In this document: piece after piece, positions 58,453 through 64,000 of the stretch | How positions within the stretch are numbered: the first letter of the stretch is position 1 | How the letters are laid out: the number at the start of each line of letters is the position of its first letter | Assembly (NCBI GenBank): GCA_016789845.1 | Contig: JAEUQA010000067.1 | Location: 186,001 to 250,000 of the forward strand | Source of the DNA: Chromatiales bacterium | GTDB taxonomy: Bacteria > Pseudomonadota > Gammaproteobacteria > Steroidobacterales > GCA-2729495 | Reading direction: 5' to 3' | DNA length: 64,000 bases | Notes under the pieces: model-generated | The model's database searches: none | Told to the model about the DNA's origin: nothing | What the model saw: only the letters and a program-made list of their open reading frames with translations | Program-made: the position numbers and the translations under genes

Positions 58453-59208
58453 GTGCGGCTGGGGATCATCGGCGGCACGGGTTCCGCGGGCCTCTTTCCT
58501 GGCGGGGTGCCCGTTGTGCTGCCGGCGAGTCAGCCCTGGGGCCCCGCATCATCGGCACCTGTCCACTCCGTATTGGCAGGGCACGAGGTCATCTTCCTTC
58601 CCCGGCATGGCGCGGCCGATGCCGCCGCGATTCCGCCGCACCGGGTGAATTACCGGGCCAACCTCTGGACGCTGCGCGAGCTGGGCGTGGACCACGTGGT
58701 TGCCATCAATGCGGTGGGCGGCATCGACCGCGCGGCGCCGCCCGGCCGGCTGGTAATCCCGGACCAGATCATCGACTACACCTGGGGGCGCGAGCACACC
58801 TTCACCGGGGACGCCCGGTTCCCGTTGCAACACGTGGACTTCACCGGGCCCTTCACCCCGGCGCTTCGGAACCGGCTGGTCGCCGCCGCCGTGGATCTCG
58901 GCCTGGATGCGCTGCGGACGGCGACTTACGGCGCGACCCAGGGGCCCCGGCTGGAAAGCGCGGCCGAGATCGACCGCCTCGAGCGGGACGGCTGCCACGT
59001 GGTGGGCATGACGGGCATGCCCGAGGCGGGGCTGGCCCGGGAACTGGGACTGTCCTATGCCATGTGCTGCGTGGTCGTGAATCACGCTGCGGGCCGCGTG
59101 CCTGCCGGCGTGACGATTCACGCCCAGATCGAGGACTTCCTGGCCGAAGGGATGGCGGCGGTCCGGCGGTTGATCGGCGCGCTGCTGGCTGGCGGCCCTG
59201 TCGATTGA
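58453..59208 (+). CDS. S-methyl-5'-thioinosine phosphorylase
   Basis: Nucleoside phosphorylase of the MTAP/PNP fold, 251 residues. Visible are GIIGGTGSAGLFPG, the phosphate site LPRHGAA, HRVNYRANLWTLRELG, and the base site TGMPEAGLARELG. The MTGMPEA stretch and the gene context (next to nagZ, as in Pseudomonas aeruginosa) favour methylthioinosine over methylthioadenosine as substrate. It starts at GTG two bases after HPRT. Confidence 0.85.
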   Translation: MRLGIIGGTGSAGLFPGGVPVVLPASQPWGPASSAPVHSVLAGHEVIFLPRHGAADAAAIPPHRVNYRANLWTLRELGVDHVVAINAVGGIDRAAPPGRLVIPDQIIDYTWGREHTFTGDARFPLQHVDFTGPFTPALRNRLVAAAVDLGLDALRTATYGATQGPRLESAAEIDRLERDGCHVVGMTGMPEAGLARELGLSYAMCCVVVNHAAGRVPAGVTIHAQIEDFLAEGMAAVRRLIGALLAGGPVD

Positions 59209-59323
59209 ACAACGTTCCCGGACTTCAGCGCGGGTCAGTGACCACCTTCACAGAACCCCGCTTAACCTAAAGCTAGGATGCGTTTCCGGGTGGTGCGCAG
59301 CCGTGGAGGGGTCCGCGGCGACG

Positions 59324-59343
59324 TATCTCATGAAGTTGAGATA
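59324..59343 (+). repeat. Inverted repeat over the GGDEF-like gene start
   Basis: TATCTCA-TGAAGT-TGAGATA is a perfect seven-pair hairpin whose last base is the A of the ATG. It would bury the ribosome-binding region (GAAG/TGAG) if it forms in RNA. Otherwise the 134 bases before the gene hold no clear promoter. Confidence 0.45.
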
Positions 59344-60296
59344 TGAATCCTAACTCATTGAAAAAGCTGAATCGTCATCTCCTGCGCCAGGCCCTGGATG
59401 CCGTGGCGGCACCCGCGTTGATCATCGACGCCCAGCACCGGGACCGGCAGGTCGTCTACGCCAATGCGGCCCTCGGCGCGGCCATCGGCCTGCACCCCAA
59501 CGAAATCATCGGACGCCCGGCCGACAGCCTGGCGGACAGCGCATTCGATCCGGCGTCGCCCGAGCCCTGGCGGCCGCGCTCGTCCCGGGGCGCCGTTGAA
59601 CTGCGTCCCGCGCCGCTCTACGACCAGCCCGGCAGGGCGAGCTACTGGTTGCTGACGGCGGCCCCGTCTGCGCCGGCGGCAGCCCTCCGGCCCATCGGCC
59701 CATCCGGAACCGCGCCGTCGATGGCGGGCACGGGCGTATTCATGGCAACCGACGTCTGGGCCCGGGGCCTCCGCGATGAGCGGACCGATGCCACCACGGG
59801 CATTCCCGGCCGCAACGCCTTGCTGGAAGTCCTGATGCGGGACTGGGCCGTGGCCCGCCGCGAGCAGCAGCGCCTCAGCGTGATCGTCTTCCGCGTGGAT
59901 GCCCTCGAGAGCTACCACACTCTGTTCGGCCGGCACGCCACCGAGGCCCTGCTGCGCAAGGTGGCGCACTCGATCGCCAATTCACTGCAGCGGGCCGCCG
60001 ACTACTGCGCCCGCGTCGGCCATGACCGCTTCGCCGTCCTGATCGGCGGCGCGGAGGAGGAGCGGGTGGTGGCCTTCGCCGAGCGCATCGCCCAGCGGGT
60101 CCGCGATCTCGCCCTGCATCATCCCCGGTCCCAGCTGGCCCGTTACGTCACGGTGTCCTGGACGGTCGCGTCCGAGATCCCGGCGACTTCGGCGGAGGAG
60201 CCGGCGCTGCTGGAGGATGCCGAAGCGCGGATCAGCGGCGCGGCGCTGCAGCCGTCGAACCAGCGGGACGACGAACTTAACGTTGACGCTGGTTGA
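59343..60296 (+). CDS. PAS plus degenerate GGDEF domain protein
   Basis: The 317-residue protein has a PAS-like N-terminal sensor (about 15-115: APALIIDAQHRDRQVVYANAAL, GLHPNEIIGRPADSL). A GGDEF-fold domain follows (about 150-275: DATTGIPGRNALLEVLM, LSVIVFRVDALESYHTLFGRHA). The catalytic GG[DE]EF reads VGHDRF, so cyclic-di-GMP synthesis is very unlikely. No membrane segment is present. It may act as a regulatory or binding protein. Confidence 0.82.
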   Translation: MNPNSLKKLNRHLLRQALDAVAAPALIIDAQHRDRQVVYANAALGAAIGLHPNEIIGRPADSLADSAFDPASPEPWRPRSSRGAVELRPAPLYDQPGRASYWLLTAAPSAPAAALRPIGPSGTAPSMAGTGVFMATDVWARGLRDERTDATTGIPGRNALLEVLMRDWAVARREQQRLSVIVFRVDALESYHTLFGRHATEALLRKVAHSIANSLQRAADYCARVGHDRFAVLIGGAEEERVVAFAERIAQRVRDLALHHPRSQLARYVTVSWTVASEIPATSAEEPALLEDAEARISGAALQPSNQRDDELNVDAG

Positions 60297-60315
60297 CAGT
60301 CGGCTGCACTGACCT

Positions 60316-61680
60316 TTATCCGGGCACTGCCGATGGCCGTCTCCGGCGCCTCGCCAGCGCAAGCAGCATCAGCAGGACCATCGACGCGCCATCCATTCTG
60401 CTGCTTCCTCCGCCGCCAACGGGAATGTTGCTCCCACCACCACTCACCGTCAGCAGGGCGGCGGCACTGTCGGTACTACCCACGTCGTTCGTCGCAGTGA
60501 GCCGGTAGCGGCGCCCGTCATCGGCCAGCGTTGTCGCGGGGGTCGTGTAGCTGGTGCCGGTAGCTCCGGGAATGCCGGACCAGGTCACCCCGTTATCGGT
60601 GCTCACCGCCCACTGCAGCGTGAGCGGTGTGCCATCGCTGCCTGCAGTGGCCGTGAAGGTGGCTGTCTGTCCGGCGGCTACGCTGGCGTCTGCCGGCTCG
60701 GTGCCAAACCGCGGCGCGATGTCGATGCCCAGGATGGCGTGGCGATAGTCGGTGCCGGACACGGACGTGACCGTGAAGTCGGTGACCGCATTGCCAGTCT
60801 GGTCCTTCAGGTCCAGGATCCCGGTCCAGCTTGCCGTGTTGCCGAAGTCGCCGACCAGCGTGGCGGTGGCTGAAAAACCAGGCTCGCTGACCGAGGCGTC
60901 GGAGTCGAGGGCCACCTCGATCTGGAAATTGAAGGTAATCGGTGCGCCGTAGGTGAAGTTGACGACGCCACCCAGCACCTGGCCAACGGGCTCGGCCGGA
61001 GGAAAAATCGGGAAGCCGCCGATCTGAACGAAGGCCGCTTCGCAATCCACGAATCCGGCACCGACACTCACGAGTCCCCCCGGCCCGGGACTGCCATCAG
61101 TCACATCGAAACGGTAGGCGGCGCCGCCGTTGCCATACGCCGAACTTGCAATGCCATTCGACGACTGCGACCTGGCGGCCGACAGGACCCCGTCCACCTG
61201 CACACCGAGGCGCACAGTGCCCGGCTGGCCATTCCGCCCGGGTGCGGAGATCGTGATGGTGTCATTGAAAGCGGCCGCGCCCCTGGCATGCGCGTCGGTC
61301 CCGGCCGGCGCTCCGGAGGCACGTGCAATCGCCAGCACGTCGAGTGCCACGTAGCCACGGCCGAGCTTGCCGACCACCGAGGCAGAGGAATTGAACACCG
61401 TCTCGGTCGCGACGGTGACATCGAACAGCGGCACCCGCGGTCCGTCGACCTGGCGAAGGTCGTCAATATTCTGGCGCTCGCCGATGTCCGGTTCGTAGTC
61501 CGCGGCGACCGCGCCCCAGAAGCCACCGTTTGGATAGCCGAAGCCCTCCGGCGCGAAGCCGCTGAAGCTGGTGCAGTCGGCCCGGGCGCCGGGCCAGGGG
61601 GACAGGACGGCAGTGAGCAGGGCAATAGGTACAACGACGGTACGTGAGCGTGAGCGTGAGTGGGCGGGGCGGGTGGGCAT
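60316..61680 (-). CDS. Secreted protein with Ig-like domain and C-terminal sorting-like tail
   Basis: The 454-residue product has a signal peptide (basic SRSRSRTVVV, hydrophobic core, SPWPGARAD cleavage area). A large beta-rich body of unknown family follows, then an Ig-like domain at about 350-420 (VAAGQTATFTATAGSDG, DDGRRYRLTATNDVGS). The C-terminus is a glycine-rich spacer (GGGGSSRMDG), a short hydrophobic helix (MVLLMLLALA) and RRRRR. That arrangement resembles GlyGly-CTERM-type signals handled by rhombosortase. The ATG has GAGGTG upstream. It is convergent with the GGDEF-like gene. Confidence 0.78.
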   Translation of the reverse strand: MPTRPAHSRSRSRTVVVPIALLTAVLSPWPGARADCTSFSGFAPEGFGYPNGGFWGAVAADYEPDIGERQNIDDLRQVDGPRVPLFDVTVATETVFNSSASVVGKLGRGYVALDVLAIARASGAPAGTDAHARGAAAFNDTITISAPGRNGQPGTVRLGVQVDGVLSAARSQSSNGIASSAYGNGGAAYRFDVTDGSPGPGGLVSVGAGFVDCEAAFVQIGGFPIFPPAEPVGQVLGGVVNFTYGAPITFNFQIEVALDSDASVSEPGFSATATLVGDFGNTASWTGILDLKDQTGNAVTDFTVTSVSGTDYRHAILGIDIAPRFGTEPADASVAAGQTATFTATAGSDGTPLTLQWAVSTDNGVTWSGIPGATGTSYTTPATTLADDGRRYRLTATNDVGSTDSAAALLTVSGGGSNIPVGGGGSSRMDGASMVLLMLLALARRRRRPSAVPG

Positions 61681-61802
61681 GGGGCACCTCAACATCGGTG
61701 GCAGGGGGCGGAGCCAGTCGGCGTGGAGCATCCTCCCGCCGACCCTCCCCAGCCGCCATCCCGCGAACTCGGTATGGCGATCCGGGCCCTGCCTGTTACC
61801 GT

Positions 61803-61820
61803 CTGCCGTCTGATCGGCAG
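61803..61820. repeat. Inverted repeat upstream of the response regulator
   Basis: CTGCCG-TCTGAT-CGGCAG is a perfect six-pair repeat ending 12 bases before the response-regulator ATG, in the 152-base divergent gap with the surface-protein gene. It could be an operator or an RNA hairpin. No convincing promoter was seen in that gap. Confidence 0.35.
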
Positions 61821-61832
61821 CGGGATGCAGTC

Positions 61833-62507
61833 ATGACGGCCGAGGGGCCTGCAGAGGGATCAGGGGCTCGTTTCCGGGTGATCCTGGTGGAGGACGACCC
61901 CGACACCCGCCACTACCTGGCCGAGGCGATCCGGGGGCAGGTCGCACTGGATCTCATGGCGGCCTGTCCTGACCTGCAAAGTGGTCGGGTCGCACTGGCG
62001 GCCGGGCCACCCGATGTGTTGCTCACGGATCTCGCCTTGCCGGACGGCGACGGTGTGGACCTGATCCGGGAGTACAAGCAGGCATCACCCCACTGCGAGT
62101 GCATGGTGATCTCCGTGTTCGGCAGCGAGGCCCGGGTGGTGGCGGCCATCGAGGCGGGCGCCACCGGCTACCTGCTCAAGGACGAGCCCGTGGAACGGGT
62201 CGGCGAGGCCATCCTGAGCCTGGTGCAGGGTGGTTCGCCCATGAGCCCCGGCATCGCGCGGCACATCCTCAACCGGCTGAATCCGGCAGCCCCTTCGGGC
62301 CATCAGCCGGTCAACCTGACCGAGCGCGAGCTGGCGGTGCTGAGTGCCCTGGCCCGGGGCTTCACCTACAGTGAGATCTCTGCCCAGTTCGGGCTGTCCA
62401 CGCACACCGTCGCCACGCACATCAAGAACATCTACCGGAAGCTGGAGGTCTCGTCCCGCGCGGAGGCGGTCTTCGAGGCCTGCCAAATGGGTATCATCCG
62501 GCTGTAG
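61833..62507 (+). CDS. NarL/FixJ-family response regulator
   Basis: A 224-residue two-component regulator. The receiver domain (about 15-130) shows the acidic pair VEDDPDTRHYL, the phospho-acceptor Asp in VLLTDLALPDGDG and the Lys in GYLLKDEPVE. The C-terminal LuxR-type helix-turn-helix is LTERELAVLSALARGFTYSE and after, ending KLEVSSRAEAVFEA. It overlaps the following histidine kinase as TAGTG, so they are a cognate pair. Its targets are unknown; the divergent surface-protein gene is a candidate. Confidence 0.92.
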   Translation: MTAEGPAEGSGARFRVILVEDDPDTRHYLAEAIRGQVALDLMAACPDLQSGRVALAAGPPDVLLTDLALPDGDGVDLIREYKQASPHCECMVISVFGSEARVVAAIEAGATGYLLKDEPVERVGEAILSLVQGGSPMSPGIARHILNRLNPAAPSGHQPVNLTERELAVLSALARGFTYSEISAQFGLSTHTVATHIKNIYRKLEVSSRAEAVFEACQMGIIRL

Positions 62508-64000
62508 TGCGACAGTTCACCCTGCCTTTCCCCGTCATGTGGACGCTCATCCACCTGGCCGTGCTGGGTGCCGCCTCGGCGGCGTTCTGGCTCCAGTGGC
62601 GCGCACCGGCCGGCAGCCTGGTGCTGCAGCGGGCCGTGGTGAGTGGCCCGGCCGCGGTGGGGGCCGAGGTGGCGCTGCCCGATGACTGGCGCCTGCGGGG
62701 CAGCGACGCCCGCCGTCAGGACTACGACTTCAGCTTCGAGTTACCCGTTGTCCCGACCGTCCCCTGGGCCGTGCTGCTGCCCTCGGTGCGCATGCATGCC
62801 GTGGCCAGCGTCAACGGGCACCTGCTGGGTGATCCCGCCACCTTGAAGGCGCCGATACCCCGCACCTGGCACCGGCCGCTGCTGTTCACGATCTCGCCAG
62901 CCCTCCTCATCCCGGGTGAAAACCACCTGCGGATCCAGGTGGCAGCGGCCAATCCTGGCACCGGCTTCCTCGACCGGCCCCAGGTCGCCACCCTTGCAAC
63001 GCTCGCACCGGTGGCGGCCGGCCGGCACCTGGTCCAGCAAACGCTGGTCCTGGTGATCATCGGTACCATGACCGCCGTAGCCGTGCTCATCCTGCTGCTC
63101 TGGCTGATGCGGCGGCGCGAGAGCGTCTTCGGGCTCTACGCCCTGGGGATGGTGCTGTGGGCGGGCCACACCCTGAACTTCGTGGTCCAGCATCCCCCGG
63201 TGTCGCAACGGCTGTGGGAAAGCTGGGCCTACCTCACGCTGGGCGCGTTCACCGCGGTGGCCACCTGCTTCCTGCACCGCTACCTTGGGTTGACACGGCC
63301 GGGCGTCGAGCGCGCCGCGTTCGGTGTGCTGCTCGTCAGCCTGCCGTTCTTCCTCCTGCTGCCGGACACCCGCTTCGTGGCCTTTGGCGACGGCATCTTC
63401 AATTCGGTCGTCATGGCCTTTGGCTTCTACGTGCTCGCCACGTTCCACGTGGAGGCCTGGCGCCGGCGCAGCCAGGAGCTCCAGATTCTCGCTGCCGCCG
63501 GCACGGTGGTGGTGGTGTTCGCCCTCCACGACACGCTGGTCGGCCAGGCCATGCTCCCCTGGGCCAGCGGCTACGTGCTGCACTACTCCGCGTCGGTCGT
63601 GCTACTGGCCTTCTCGGCACTGCTGGTGGTGCGCCTGGCCCGCAGCATGACCGCCGTGGAGCGCATGAACGAGGAGATGAACCGGCGCGTGACTGCGGTG
63701 ACCGCGGACCTGGAGGAGGGGCACCGGCGCGTGCGCGAACTCGAGCGCGTCCAGTTCCTGGGCGCCGAGCGGGAGCGCATCGCCAGGGATATGCACGACG
63801 GCGTGGGCGGGCAGCTCATCGCTTTGCTCGCCCGTGCGAGGGGCGGTCGGCTTTCGCTAGCCGAGTCCCAGTCGGCGCTGACGGGCGCCATTGAGGACCT
63901 GCGGCTCGTCATCGATTCGCTGGAGATCACGGAGGGTGATCTCGCCACGGCGCTGGCCAAGTTCCGCCACCGGCTGGAACGGCGCCTGCGGGGCACGGGC
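62507..64000 (+). CDS. 7TMR-DISM-type sensor histidine kinase, truncated by window end
   Basis: 498 codons are visible and the frame is still open at the edge. An N-terminal membrane helix (about 10-28) is followed by a periplasmic beta-rich domain (about 35-180). About seven membrane helices follow (about 185-390, starting VQQTLVLVIIGTMTAVAVLILLL in part), then a coiled coil (EMNRRVTAVTADLEEGHRRV). The HisKA_3 helix ERIARDMHDGVGGQLIALL contains the phosphorylated His. The ATPase domain lies beyond the window. The start is GTG, coupled to the response regulator. Confidence 0.9.
   Translation, partial: MRQFTLPFPVMWTLIHLAVLGAASAAFWLQWRAPAGSLVLQRAVVSGPAAVGAEVALPDDWRLRGSDARRQDYDFSFELPVVPTVPWAVLLPSVRMHAVASVNGHLLGDPATLKAPIPRTWHRPLLFTISPALLIPGENHLRIQVAAANPGTGFLDRPQVATLATLAPVAAGRHLVQQTLVLVIIGTMTAVAVLILLLWLMRRRESVFGLYALGMVLWAGHTLNFVVQHPPVSQRLWESWAYLTLGAFTAVATCFLHRYLGLTRPGVERAAFGVLLVSLPFFLLLPDTRFVAFGDGIFNSVVMAFGFYVLATFHVEAWRRRSQELQILAAAGTVVVVFALHDTLVGQAMLPWASGYVLHYSASVVLLAFSALLVVRLARSMTAVERMNEEMNRRVTAVTADLEEGHRRVRELERVQFLGAERERIARDMHDGVGGQLIALLARARGGRLSLAESQSALTGAIEDLRLVIDSLEITEGDLATALAKFRHRLERRLRGTG

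Noticed and set aside
61630..61665. CGTGAG tandem repeats as a possible CRISPR or satellite
   Set aside because: They are only about three hexamer units and encode the Ser-Arg repeats of a signal-peptide n-region; there are no spacers.

Overview
The window is a gene-dense, high-GC chromosomal segment (roughly two-thirds G+C by eye) from a Gram-negative bacterium, almost certainly a gammaproteobacterium. The evidence is the set of conserved blocks: map/rpsB-tsf-pyrH-frr-uppS-cdsA-rseP-bamA-skp-lpxD-lpxA-lpxB-rnhB-dnaE-accA, pyrG-kdsA-eno-ftsB, surE-pcm-nlpD, recJ-prfB-lysS, sdhCDAB, rpoE-rseA-rseB, lepB-rnc-era-recO-pdxJ-acpS, and a nagZ/methylthioinosine phosphorylase cluster. A GTP-type PEP carboxykinase and GTAG-type REP palindromes like those of xanthomonads and pseudomonads fit a deep-branching, Xanthomonadales-like lineage. 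No rRNA, tRNA, CRISPR array, prophage or complete insertion sequence was seen.

Layout. 1-2.8 kb: partial pckG diverging from tsaB-dsbB. 2.8-8.3 kb (minus): map-glnD-dapD-dapE, covering methionine removal, nitrogen signalling and lysine/diaminopimelate synthesis. 8.3-27.4 kb (plus): a long translation, envelope and replication run from rpsB to tilS. 27.5-32.4 kb: pyrG-kdsA-eno-ftsB and an enoyl-CoA isomerase-like gene. 32.5-36.3 kb: aldo/keto reductase, Smr protein, surE-pcm-nlpD. 36.3-42.4 kb: an Mth938-like gene, recJ, prfB with its programmed +1 frameshift, lysS, an unknown 88-residue gene and ygfZ, all decorated with REP elements. 42.4-46.7 kb: succinate dehydrogenase with two assembly factors. 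46.7-50.3 kb: the sigma-E envelope-stress operon and signal peptidase. 50.3-56.3 kb: RNA processing and repair genes through rlmD. 56.3-59.2 kb: peptidoglycan recycling and purine salvage. 59.3-64 kb: accessory genes, namely a degenerate GGDEF protein, a cell-surface protein with a C-terminal sorting-like tail, and a two-component pair cut by the window end.

Several genes usually fixed in these blocks are absent from their expected slots: dxr (cdsA/rseP), ispD-ispF-truD (after ftsB), fabZ (lpxD/lpxA), rpoS (after nlpD), and lepA and mucD (near lepB and rpoE). The loss of three MEP-pathway genes from two separate loci is the most suggestive absence. The most unusual DNA structure is the REP family: four genes (nlpD, the Mth938-like gene, lysS, ygfZ) take their TAG stop codon from the GTAG head of a repeat. 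One repeat site also contains a perfect inverted repeat of about 63 bp, exactly where rpoS would be expected.

Start codons were chosen from family length, conserved N-termini and Shine-Dalgarno spacing. Functions are read from recognisable motifs; no database search was run.
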